The notes beneath the pieces were generated by a model, which did no database searches, was not told where the DNA came from, and saw only the letters and a program-made list of their open reading frames with translations. Position numbers and translations under genes: made by a program. Below are positions 27,714-33,931 of a stretch of 33,931 nt of DNA, one piece after another; position 1 is the first letter of the stretch, and each line of letters starts with the position of its first letter. The stretch comes from Streptomyces rubradiris. Lineage in GTDB: Bacteria > Actinomycetota > Actinomycetes > Streptomycetales > Streptomycetaceae. Where the stretch lies: positions 1-33,931 of the forward strand of contig NZ_BNEA01000016.1 of the NCBI RefSeq assembly GCF_016860525.1, in the 5' to 3' direction.

Positions 27714-27938
27714 TCAGTTCCGGTACCGGAACACGATCCGACCGCGTGACAGGTCGTAGGGCGTGAGCTCCACCAGCACCTTGTCTTCCAGATAGACCTT
27801 GATGAAGTTCAGGCGGATCTTACCGCTGACGTGAGCGAGCACCCGGTGGCCGTTCTCGAGCTCCACGGTGAACATGCCGCTGCGCAGGCACTCGACGACC
27901 TTGCCCTCGACTTCGATGCCCGTCTTGTTCTTCTTCAT
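27714..27938 (-). CDS. infA: Translation initiation factor IF-1 paralogue, copy 2 (intact)
   Basis: 74 residues, [37 protein letters not shown] and [20 protein letters not shown]: a complete OB-fold IF-1. Bacterial housekeeping infA normally sits in the ribosomal-protein/rpoA region, so this is an accessory copy in a biosynthetic cluster. The ATG overlaps the stop of the preceding GNAT remnant (ATGA-type coupling). Downstream is the 17-bp hairpin. Possible roles are adjusting initiation under antibiotic stress or an OB-fold function outside the ribosome. The first cassette has a broken copy. Confidence 0.92.
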   Translation of the reverse strand: MKKNKTGIEVEGKVVECLRSGMFTVELENGHRVLAHVSGKIRLNFIKVYLEDKVLVELTPYDLSRGRIVFRYRN

Positions 27939-28126
27939 CGCACCAGCTCCAGGTTGCTGCTGACCGGCCGGGCCCCGGCGAACCCGGAGCGGTGTGTGAC
28001 CCGCAGGCGCCAGGCACCGACACTGCCGAACAAGCGTGCGTCGCACCGGTGTTCCATATGCGCGGAACCGGCCGCCTGGCCGCGATCCAGTGCATGCCCA
28101 TGCCTGCTGGTGACGCGCGTGATCAT
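27935..28126 (-). pseudogene. GNAT acetyltransferase remnant, copy 2 (internal deletion)
   Basis: ATG 28126 starts [17 protein letters not shown], comparable with VITRVAEDQWHASDGD of copy 1. The frame ends [13 protein letters not shown], comparable with [15 protein letters not shown], and stops on the IF-1 ATG. The GNAT core with the acetyl-CoA loop is missing, so 63 codons remain of roughly 210. The reading frame through to IF-1 is kept, so it could act only as a coupling leader for IF-1 translation. An ATG at 28183 would add 19 residues. Confidence 0.7.
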
Positions 28127-28184
28127 CAGAGCATTCTCGCTCAGGCAGGATGTGAAAGGCTTTGTGTTTATCGGATTCTCCATT

Positions 28185-28235
28185 CAGGAGTGCCTCGATC
28201 TCAGGCGCTCCTGGCGACACCGAACGTCAGCCGCC
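28185..28235 (-). promoter_or_regulatory. Tandem leader hairpins P1 and P2 of GNAT/IF-1 cassette 2
   Basis: P1 (28235-28213) is GGCGGC, an 11-nt loop, GTCGCC (6 bp with one G-U). P2 (28213-28185) is CAGGAG-C-GCCT, a 7-nt loop, AGGC-A-CTCCTG, a 10-bp stem with one C-A mismatch. The leader UGA is at the start of the P1 loop. Compared with cassette 1, a P1 pair changes from A-U to G-U, and the same C-A mismatch and 7-nt loop are kept in P2. Confidence 0.65.
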
Positions 28236-28280
28236 GGACCGTGACGGGCAGAAGGAGCACCCATGGGCGATTGTGTTCAC
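28227..28280 (-). CDS. Leader ORF of GNAT/IF-1 cassette 2 (17 codons)
   Basis: GTG 28280 with SD AGGAGG (28294-28289, spacing 8 nt) reads MNTIAHGCSFCPSRSGG and stops at TGA inside hairpin P1. It shares the MN start, SD context and stop position with the leader of cassette 1. No long run of one codon is seen, so it is not an amino-acid attenuator of the classical type. Confidence 0.55.
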   Translation of the reverse strand: MNTIAHGCSFCPSRSGG

Positions 28281-28319
28281 GGGGCTCACCTCCTACGGCA
28301 ACTTTCACGGTCCCCGACG

Positions 28320-28349
28320 ACGTTAGCAGCGCAGCGCCATCACACGCAA
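28320..28349 (-). promoter_or_regulatory. Promoter of GNAT/IF-1 cassette 2
   Basis: Minus-strand TTGCGT (28349-28344), 18-nt spacer, TAACGT (28325-28320). Same spacing and nearly the same hexamers as in cassette 1, with the SD 25 nt further on in both. Confidence 0.6.
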
Positions 28350-28458
28350 TCTCCCAACTCGCTTACCGGACAAGGGAAACGGCCGCCCTCCCAGCGCCCC
28401 CCCGCCGGCCGGCCCGCACCGCAGGTGGCCTCGGCCATGACGCCGTCGCTTCTACCAA

Positions 28459-28496
28459 GCTGAGGGATGCTGGAGCGGCACAGCCGCTTTTAGCCT
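28459..28496. promoter_or_regulatory. 38-nt conserved block, copy 2
   Basis: GCTGAGGGATGC ... TAGCCT, matching 8642-8679 at 30 of 38 positions. Here the middle forms a perfect AGCGGC-ACA-GCCGCT dyad. It lies 110 nt upstream of the cassette promoter and about 150 nt upstream of the LLM oxidoreductase gene, so its spacing to both neighbours differs from copy 1. Confidence 0.45.
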
Positions 28497-28647
28497 GCTG
28501 GATGCAACCGAAAGGGTTTCGCCCGGGTTCTCCGCCACTGGTACGCACCGGAGTTCTTCTGAGCTCCGGGTCCGGTTGTCCGCCCCGCCAGCGACCGGGG
28601 GGCCGGTGCCCGATGGGTCCGCTCTACGAAAGGACACGGTTTCATCC

Positions 28648-29466
28648 ATGACCGATAAGGCGTTCAAGTTCGCCGTGATAGCGGAGCCAAAGGACGAGAA
28701 ACAGTGGCTGGGCATAGCCAGGCGAGCCGAGGACCAGGGGTTCACCACCCTGCTCTCGGCCGACGTCCTGACGGCACCGTCACCGTTCCCCGCCCTCGCC
28801 CTCGCGGCCGGGGCGACCACGACCTTGCGGGTGGGAACGTGGGTGATCGCCAGCCCACTGCGCGCGCCGCGCATGGCGGCATGGGATGCCCACACGCTGT
28901 CCATGCTGAGCGGCGGGCGATTCGACCTCGGCATCGGGTCGGGCCGGCCCTTCGTCCTTGAGGACGCGGAGAGGCTGCTCGGCGTCCCGACACCGCCGGC
29001 CGCGGAACGCCTGGCGCAGGTGGAGAGGACGATCGACGAGCTGCGCGCCCTCGACGGAGACGCGCACACCCCGGTGCTCATCGCCGCCGGCGGTCCCAAG
29101 GCCCGTGCCCTGGCCGCCGCCAAGGCCGACCGGGTCACGCTCGCCGCGAGCCCGTTCGCCACCCGGGAGGAGATCGCCGCGCGGGTCAGGGAGGTGCGTG
29201 AGCAGGCCGGGGACCGCGGCGAGGAGATGGAGTTCGTCTCCCCGATCTACGTCATCGGTGACGAGGCACCGCCGTGGGTTCCCCGTCTGCTGAAGACCGA
29301 CATGAAAGCGCTCATCGAGGGCGACTCGCTGAACATCCTGCGCGGCAGCCCACGGGAGATGGCCGACGAACTGCTGCGCCGCCGCGAGACCCTCGGCATC
29401 TCCTGCTTCACCGTGAACGCCGTGTTCGCCGAACAGTTCGCCCAGGTGATCGAGCTTCTCGCCTAG
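28648..29466 (+). CDS. LLM-class (luciferase-like) F420-dependent oxidoreductase
   Basis: 272 residues. It begins FKFAVIAEPKDEKQWLGIAR, has GTWVIASPLRAP and the family phosphate/cofactor loop GGRFDLGIGSGRP, then VLIAAGGPKARALAA and a C-terminal helix bundle. These are marks of F420/FMN-binding luciferase-like oxidoreductases. Length is somewhat short for the family. ATG 28648 has AAAGGA about 14 nt upstream. With the FGD-like gene nearby, F420H2-driven reduction of an enone, imine or quinone in the product is a reasonable guess. It faces away from cassette 2. Confidence 0.82.
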   Translation: MTDKAFKFAVIAEPKDEKQWLGIARRAEDQGFTTLLSADVLTAPSPFPALALAAGATTTLRVGTWVIASPLRAPRMAAWDAHTLSMLSGGRFDLGIGSGRPFVLEDAERLLGVPTPPAAERLAQVERTIDELRALDGDAHTPVLIAAGGPKARALAAAKADRVTLAASPFATREEIAARVREVREQAGDRGEEMEFVSPIYVIGDEAPPWVPRLLKTDMKALIEGDSLNILRGSPREMADELLRRRETLGISCFTVNAVFAEQFAQVIELLA

Positions 29467-29519
29467 AACACTGTCCCGCAACTGCTGGTCACAGGTGCGG
29501 CGATCGTGAAGTGTCTGCC

Positions 29520-29750
29520 GTGATCGCGACCTCGCAGCCGTCCTGGACGGCCCCGAGCGCCGGGCTGAGCCGACGACAGTTCGGCGGGCCGATCACGGCA
29601 CTGCGCCGGGAGTGTGCCGACCCGGTCCACAAGGGCCGGCCGCGGAGCCAGCCTCTTGAAGGACCGGGGCCGGGCGGTCGCTGCCTACGGGCGGACCACC
29701 CCGACCGTGCGGCGGCTGTTCGGCCGCGTCGGCCGGCAACGGCGCGGCGG
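29520..29750 (+). pseudogene. IS transposase N-terminal relic
   Basis: GTG 29520 reads VIATSQPSWTAPSAGLSRRQ, FGGPITALRREC and KGRPRSQPLE, then shifts frame to LKDRGRAVAAYGRTTPTVRR LFGRVGR. This resembles the N-terminus of a Streptomyces IS5/IS4-type transposase (I recall TGLSRRQFGKLITVLRREG ... KGRPWSLPLEDR ... AAYWRTNLTMRQL). The catalytic DDE domain is gone and I see no terminal repeats. The rest of 29467-29950 holds no recognisable gene. Confidence 0.55.
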
Positions 29751-29950
29751 TCACGCGGGCACGTGGCACGTCGGGGCCGGGTTTGCCGCGACCGCGCACA
29801 GCGGTGAGGGCGGCTGGGCAGCGCTCGCGCGGATGTGACCGGAGCCGGTTGACGCACCGCGAAGCGGGCGGGCGCCGGCCCCGCGACAACCGTAACCACC
29901 GAGCCGTCAGCCGGCGTGGGGGAACCCGTCCGAACCCCAAGGAGGGGAAA

Positions 29951-30052
29951 GTGACAGCTCTGGTGGTGTCGGACGGGTCGGGGTTCCCGATCGCCGACGG
30001 ACCCGCCCATGGCATCGGCGCCCCCGCGCAGACCGGGGCCGCCGCCCGATGA
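29951..30052 (+). CDS. Short ORF coupled to the dTDP-glucose dehydratase gene
   Basis: GTG 29951 has a strong SD (AAGGAGGGG) and opens MTALVVSDGSGFPIADG. It runs 33 residues, and its TGA overlaps the dehydratase ATG (ATGA). The dehydratase itself has no SD, so translation of this ORF would deliver ribosomes to it. I recognise no family. It may be a leader peptide or the fused ends of a deleted gene. Confidence 0.5.
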   Translation: MTALVVSDGSGFPIADGPAHGIGAPAQTGAAAR

Positions 30053-31065
30053 AACTCCTGGTAACAGGCGGTGCCGGATTCATCGGCTCGCACTATGTAC
30101 GGCAACTGCTCGCCGGCGGATATCCCGGCTACGAACAGGCCCGGATCACCGTGCTCGACGTGCTGAGCTACGCCGGACGCAGGGACAACCTGCCGGTCGA
30201 CCATCCGCGGATGGACTTCGTGCAGGGCGACATCTGCGACATCCCCCTGCTGCTCGACCTGTTGCCGGGCCACGACGCGGTGGTGCATTTCGCCGCGGAA
30301 TCGCACGTGGATCGCTCGGTGCGCTCCGCCGCCGAGTTCGTACGGACCAATGTCGCCGGCACCCAGGCCCTCCTGGAGGCGTCTGTGCGCCGTGGCATAT
30401 CCCGGTTCGTCCATGTCTCGACCGACGAGGTGTACGGCTCGACCGACGAAGGATCGTGGACCGAGGACGCCCCGCTACTGCCCAACTCGCCCTACGCGGC
30501 GTCCAAGGCGAGTGCGGACCTGATCACCCGCGCGTACTGGCGCACCCACGGACTGGACGTGTCCATCACCCGCTGCTCCAACAACTACGGGCCCTACCAG
30601 TTCCCCGAGAAACTGATCCCGCTGTTCGTGACGAACCTCATGGAGGGCAAGCCCGTTCCGCTCTACGGCGATGGATACAACGTGCGCGAGTGGCTGCATG
30701 TGGCCGACCACTGCCGGGCCGTGCAGGCGGTACTCACCTCAGGCGGGGCAGGAGAGATCTACAACATCGGGGGCGGCACGGGCCACACCAACCTGGAGCT
30801 CACCGAGCGACTGCTGGAGCTGTGCGGATCGGACCGCTCGATGATCCGGTTCGTCGCCGACCGCAAGGGCCACGACCTGCGCTACGCACTCGACGACAGC
30901 AAGATCCGCGAGCAGCTGGGGTACAGCCCGCGCGTCTCGTTCGACCGGGGACTGGCCGAGACCGTCGCCTGGTACAGGGACAACCCCGGGTGGTGGAAGA
31001 CGGTGGACGGCCGCCGCGCCGCGGACGGGGAGCACGACACCACCGGAGGCGCAGCCCCCTCATGA
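30049..31065 (+). CDS. rfbB: dTDP-glucose 4,6-dehydratase (RmlB/RfbB-like)
   Basis: 338 residues, an extended SDR. NAD-binding TGGAGFIGSH (6-15), catalytic TDE at 125-127, YxxxK at Y149/K153, and substrate-binding NNYGPYQFPEKLIP. It converts dTDP-glucose to dTDP-4-keto-6-deoxyglucose, the entry step to deoxysugars. No glucose-1-phosphate thymidylyltransferase, later sugar genes or glycosyltransferase are in the window, so it is an orphan here unless they lie elsewhere. The start overlaps the short ORF, and the stop is followed by about 90 nt before the exporter genes on the same strand. Confidence 0.93.
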   Translation: MKLLVTGGAGFIGSHYVRQLLAGGYPGYEQARITVLDVLSYAGRRDNLPVDHPRMDFVQGDICDIPLLLDLLPGHDAVVHFAAESHVDRSVRSAAEFVRTNVAGTQALLEASVRRGISRFVHVSTDEVYGSTDEGSWTEDAPLLPNSPYAASKASADLITRAYWRTHGLDVSITRCSNNYGPYQFPEKLIPLFVTNLMEGKPVPLYGDGYNVREWLHVADHCRAVQAVLTSGGAGEIYNIGGGTGHTNLELTERLLELCGSDRSMIRFVADRKGHDLRYALDDSKIREQLGYSPRVSFDRGLAETVAWYRDNPGWWKTVDGRRAADGEHDTTGGAAPS

Positions 31066-31140
31066 GCGACCGCACGGCCCCTGGTCCTCGAAGACGAACC
31101 GGCCTCTTGGCGCCGCCCGGCCGCTTTGCAACCTTCTCCG

Positions 31141-31224
31141 AAGGAGACCGGACCGGTGTTGACCCTATCCGCAGAAGCAGACAAGGAGACCAGACCGGTG
31201 TTGATCCTGTCCGGAGAAGCAGAG
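31141..31224 (+). repeat. Two 42-bp tandem repeats, each with SD and GTG start
   Basis: Units 31141-31182 and 31183-31224 differ at only four positions by my reading. Each holds AAGGAGACC, then GACCGGTGTTGA: an SD and a GTG start 9 nt downstream (GTG 31156 and GTG 31198). Since 42 is 14 codons, both starts are in frame with the ABC ATPase. Confidence 0.85.
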
Positions 31225-32205
31225 ACAGAACCCAGCTCTGCCGTGACGGAGGCGGCCATCCGGACGACAGGCATGGAGAAGATTTACCCGGCCTCCGGTT
31301 CGCGGCCCGAGGTGCCCGCCGTCCGCGGCATCGACCTGGACGTGGGACGCGGGGAGTTCTTCGGCCTTCTCGGCCCCAACGGCGCGGGCAAGTCGACCAC
31401 CATCGGGATGCTCACCACCCTGATCGTGCCGACCGGCGGCAGCGCCGAGGTGTACGGGGTCGATGTGGTGCGCAACCCGATCGAGGTCAAGCGGCGGATC
31501 GGGGTGGTATCGCAGAACAACACCCTGGACAGCCAGTTGACCGCCGCCGAGAACCTGGAGTTCCGGGGCCGCTACTTCGGGCTCACCGCCAAAGAGGCAC
31601 GCCGCCGCACGGACGAGCTGATCGAACTGTTCGACCTCGCCGAGCAGCGCGAGGGCAATCCGTTCGAGATGTCCGGCGGACAGGCCAAGCGAGTGATGAT
31701 CTGCCGGGCGCTGATGCACCGCCCCGATGCGCTCTTCCTGGACGAGCCGACTGCCGGACTGGACCCGCAGACCCGTACCAACCTGTGGCAGGTACTGCGA
31801 GAGCTGCAGGCGGGCGGCCAGACGATCCTGCTCACCACGCACTACATGGAAGAGGCCGAGGCCCTGTGCGACCGCATCGCGGTTGTCGACCACGGCAAGA
31901 TCCTCGCGCGCGGCACGGTGGACGAGCTGAAGAGCATCGCAGGCGCCGACACCGTCATCACCGTCAGCTACGACGCGCCCGTTGCCCCCGCCGGACTCCA
32001 GGCCCTCGCCGACCGGGACGGGATCAGCAAGGTCGAGGTCAGTGACAGGCAGGTGCGGGTGTTCGCCACCGTTCCGGACGGACTGCTCGGCGAGCTCGTG
32101 ACGATCGGCTCGGCCGCCGGGATCGGCGTGACCGATGTGCACCAGCTGCGCCCCAGCCTGGAAACTGCGTTCCTCACGTTGACCGGAAGGAGCTACCGGG
32201 AATGA
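31156..32205 (+). CDS. ABC transporter ATP-binding protein, DrrA-like
   Basis: 349 residues from GTG 31156 (335 from the alternative GTG 31198). Walker A GPNGAGKST (73-81), Q-loop VVSQNNTLD, signature MSGGQAKRV (about 172), Walker B LFLDEPTAGLDP, switch histidine TTHYMEEAE, then the C-terminal extension typical of the DrrA family. This energises export together with the membrane protein that follows; the two genes overlap as ATGA. The family includes self-resistance exporters for daunorubicin and other polyketides, so export of the ansamycin is likely. The N-terminal 14 residues are a duplication created by the 42-bp repeat. Confidence 0.92.
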   Translation: MLTLSAEADKETRPVLILSGEAETEPSSAVTEAAIRTTGMEKIYPASGSRPEVPAVRGIDLDVGRGEFFGLLGPNGAGKSTTIGMLTTLIVPTGGSAEVYGVDVVRNPIEVKRRIGVVSQNNTLDSQLTAAENLEFRGRYFGLTAKEARRRTDELIELFDLAEQREGNPFEMSGGQAKRVMICRALMHRPDALFLDEPTAGLDPQTRTNLWQVLRELQAGGQTILLTTHYMEEAEALCDRIAVVDHGKILARGTVDELKSIAGADTVITVSYDAPVAPAGLQALADRDGISKVEVSDRQVRVFATVPDGLLGELVTIGSAAGIGVTDVHQLRPSLETAFLTLTGRSYRE

Positions 32206-33041
32206 GCGCGCCGTCCCTCAGCCAGGCACCCCTTGCACGGGCGACCGTTCTGCGGACGCTGTCAGCGATGATGGCGCGCGAGATACGAGTCCTGCGCAAG
32301 TCCATGGTCCCGACCTTCGCCGGGGTACTGATCCAGCCGGTGATGTTCGTGTTCGTGTTCGCCTACGTGATGCCCGAGATCGGCAGCGGCATCATGGCAG
32401 GCGGCGGGAGCGGGGCCACCTTCTCCACCGTCCTGCTGCCCGGCCTGGTCGGTTCCTCGGTGATCATGCAAGCGATTCAGGCGGTGACCTACCCGCTGAT
32501 GGCGGAGCTGAACTGGCAGAAGTCCATCACCGACCGAGCGCTGGCGCCGATCCCCATCCCTCTGCTGGGAATCCAGAAAATCCTGGCGGCGGCGCTGCAG
32601 GGGCTGATCGGTGGGCTCATGGTGTTCCCGGCGGTGTTGTTCATCCACGCACCGGGCCAGGCCCCGCAAGTGCACGTGGACAACTGGCCGGTGCTGGTCC
32701 TGGTGCTGCTGGCGAGTGCGGTGCTGGCGGCCGCGGGCGGGTTGTTGCTGGGTACGGTGATGAACCCGCAGAGGATCCAGGTGGTGTTCGCGCTGGTGCT
32801 GCTGCCGATGACCATGCTGGGCTGTGTCTACTACCCGTGGGCGGCCCTGGAGGACGTCCGCTGGCTGCAGATCGTCAGCCTCGGCAATCCGCTGGTGTAT
32901 GCGAGCGAGGGTCTGCGCAGTACCCTCACCCCCGACCTCCCGCACATGCACTCGTGGGCGTTCCTGCTGGCGCTTCTCGGCGGCACGGCCCTGCTGACCT
33001 GGGCGGCCACCCGTGCCTTCACCAGGCGTGTTCTGACCTGA
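32202..33041 (+). CDS. ABC-2-type transporter permease, DrrB-like
   Basis: 279 residues with about six hydrophobic segments, among them IQPVMFVFVFAYVM, VLLPGLVGSSVIMQAI, LVLVLLASAVLAAAGGLLLG, VVFALVLLPMTMLGCVYYPW and WAFLLALLGGTALLTWAA. The NPLVYASEGLR stretch is typical of DrrB/ABC2 membrane proteins. It forms the membrane channel for the ATPase encoded immediately upstream. It is the last intact gene that fits the biosynthetic cluster on this side. Confidence 0.92.
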   Translation: MSAPSLSQAPLARATVLRTLSAMMAREIRVLRKSMVPTFAGVLIQPVMFVFVFAYVMPEIGSGIMAGGGSGATFSTVLLPGLVGSSVIMQAIQAVTYPLMAELNWQKSITDRALAPIPIPLLGIQKILAAALQGLIGGLMVFPAVLFIHAPGQAPQVHVDNWPVLVLVLLASAVLAAAGGLLLGTVMNPQRIQVVFALVLLPMTMLGCVYYPWAALEDVRWLQIVSLGNPLVYASEGLRSTLTPDLPHMHSWAFLLALLGGTALLTWAATRAFTRRVLT

Positions 33042-33049
33042 CAGCCTGC

Positions 33050-33276
33050 CTGCCGGTGGGCCGGCCCACCCCCCGCCGCGAGATCAGACTCGGCACCATG
33101 GCCGCCCTCGGCCAGCGCATCGCCCTGCGCTACGCGCTGCCGCCGATGACAGCCGAAGAAACCGCCGGCTACCTGGCCCACCACATCACACTCGCCGGCC
33201 GCTCCGACACGATGTTCTGCGACGATGCGACCTCCCTGACCCACACCACCAGCCGCGGCCTGCCCCGCGCGGACAT
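33050..33276 (+). pseudogene. ExeA/TnsC-like AAA ATPase relic (transposition helper)
   Basis: The frame reads PVGRPTPRREIRLGTMAALG, QRIALRYALPPMTAEETAGY, LAHHITLAGRS and TSRGLPRA, the C-terminal third of the ExeA-like AAA ATPases found with some actinobacterial insertion elements. The Walker motifs upstream are absent, being replaced by the end of the permease gene. After LPRA the expected NNLA continuation is lost. About 190 nt between here and the inverted repeat hold nothing recognisable. Confidence 0.55.
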
Positions 33277-33463
33277 CCGCCGCTGCGGCGAATGCGGCGG
33301 CGAGACCCCACCGGAGATCCTCGTCACCGCCGCGCCGAGCCAGATCACCCACCCCGGCGCCATCTCACCACGGCCGTCCACGCCGCCCACCGAACGCGCC
33401 TCACGGACCGCCCGTCGGCCACCACGCGCCCGGCCTCCTCGCCACCCGGAAAGGCCGCGGAAG

Positions 33464-33520
33464 TCTTCAACTTGTTGCGAAGTTGCCCCGTTTACTGTTA
33501 ACTTTGCAACAAGTTGAAGA
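33464..33520. promoter_or_regulatory. 21-bp inverted repeat, likely operator
   Basis: Arms 33464-33484 and 33500-33520 pair with one mismatch around a 15-nt loop; the core is CTTCAACTTGTTGC. Each arm is itself an imperfect dyad (AACTT...AAGTT). It is AT-rich against its surroundings and lies 24 nt before a gene start, so a regulator binding site is more likely than a terminator. Confidence 0.65.
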
Positions 33521-33544
33521 GCTTATTCGCGGGAGAAGGACGAG

Positions 33545-33877
33545 GTGCTGCAGATCCAGCTGGGAGCCGAACGACCCGCCGACACCGGCGACAGTCTGGG
33601 ACGCACCACGATCGGATGGCGTCCCGGGATGTCTGAAGACGAAGCCTGGCAGGCAGGACGCGGCATCTGGAAATTCAACGCCGACCGAGCCCTGTCCCAG
33701 GACGAGGCGCAGATCATCAATCCCCACGGCACGGTGCTCGCCGTCGCGAGGATCACCGGGATCTCCAAACACGGCGACCGCTACGCCCTCGAGGGCGACC
33801 TGCTGCTCGGCGATGCACGGGTGGGCCGGCCCACTGCGAGCCCGCACCGGTCCCGTAACCCCGTCACCTACATCTGA
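33545..33877 (+). CDS. Conserved hypothetical protein
   Basis: 110 residues from GTG 33545 (SD AGAAGGA). It contains GWRPGMSEDEAWQAGRGIWK and ends with SRNPVTYI, a tail I recall from unassigned actinobacterial proteins, but no function is known to me. It has no signal peptide or membrane segment. The inverted repeat immediately upstream suggests specific regulation. It is followed after 13 nt by another start, probably an operon. Confidence 0.6.
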   Translation: MLQIQLGAERPADTGDSLGRTTIGWRPGMSEDEAWQAGRGIWKFNADRALSQDEAQIINPHGTVLAVARITGISKHGDRYALEGDLLLGDARVGRPTASPHRSRNPVTYI

Positions 33878-33890
33878 AAGCGGCCGACCG

Positions 33891-33931
33891 ATGAGCGACT
33901 TCGACGCGATCGACTCGCTGCTCGCCTCCCT
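33891..33931 (+). CDS. Partial ORF at the window edge
   Basis: ATG 33891 opens MSDFDAIDSLLAS and runs off the end. It follows the hypothetical gene by 13 nt on the same strand, so the two are likely co-transcribed. Too short to identify. Confidence 0.4.
   Translation, partial: MSDFDAIDSLLAS

Noticed and set aside
28435..28470. tRNA D-arm-like string (CTCAGCTTGGTAGAAGC, minus strand)
   Set aside because: No acceptor stem, anticodon arm or T-arm around it, and the homologous block at 8642 lacks the GGTAGAAGC part.
1..33931. CRISPR arrays, rRNA or tRNA genes
   Set aside because: No regularly spaced repeats, rRNA-like sequence or tRNA cloverleaf was seen on reading through.

Overview
The window is high-GC actinomycete DNA, most likely Streptomyces or a close relative. 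The signs are strong third-position G+C, many GTG starts, ATGA/GTGA overlaps, F420-dependent enzymes and GNAT/IF-1 gene pairs. It carries part of an ansamycin gene cluster. The diagnostic genes are an AHBA (3-amino-5-hydroxybenzoate) synthase like RifK with its RifL- and RifM-type partners, and a giant type I polyketide synthase organised like RifA of rifamycin biosynthesis. No database search was run; assignments rest on motifs and recalled family sequences.

Layout. 1-2296 (minus): tightly coupled rifK-rifL-rifM homologues, with rifM cut by the window edge. 2459-4240 (minus): two methyltransferase genes that are a recent tandem duplication; one is a MarR-like/methyltransferase fusion, the other a truncated, frameshifted copy. 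4613-6181 (minus): an ANL-family acyl-CoA ligase. 6345-8586 (minus): a decayed stretch with an acetamidase/formamidase pseudogene and the first GNAT/IF-1 cassette with its own promoter and leader. 8705-24783 (plus): the PKS, in one frame except for an apparent single-base indel near 15310. Its order is AHBA adenylation, degenerate KR, ACP; then KS-AT(methylmalonyl)-dead DH-KR-ACP; KS-AT(malonyl)-ACP; KS-AT(methylmalonyl)-KR-ACP; then a docking tail. 24806-25133: terminators and an MbtH-like relic. 25148-26353 (minus): cytochrome P450. 26577-27581 (plus): F420-dependent glucose-6-phosphate dehydrogenase. 27714-28349 (minus): second GNAT/IF-1 cassette. 28648-29466 (plus): LLM-class F420 oxidoreductase. 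29520-29750: transposase relic. 29951-33041 (plus): short coupled ORF, dTDP-glucose 4,6-dehydratase and a DrrA/DrrB-like ABC exporter. 33050-33931: AAA-ATPase relic of a transposition system, a 21-bp inverted repeat, and two unidentified genes, the last cut off.

How it fits together. RifK/L/M-type enzymes make AHBA. The PKS loads it and, by domain logic, builds a tetraketide with methyl groups from extensions 1 and 3, as RifA does. No thioesterase, RifF-like amide synthase or further PKS is present, and the C-terminal docking tail implies a partner enzyme outside the window. P450, methyltransferases and the F420-dependent oxidoreductase would tailor the product. The FGD-type enzyme could supply F420H2 next to its consumer. 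The ABC pair would export the product.

The most interesting unexplained structure is a pair of paralogous cassettes: sigma-70-like promoter, strong SD, 17-18-codon leader ORF, two consecutive hairpins, GNAT gene, IF-1 gene. They lie on either side of the PKS/P450/FGD block. Spacings and paired bases are conserved, the layout looks like ribosome-mediated attenuation, and the two copies have decayed in complementary ways.
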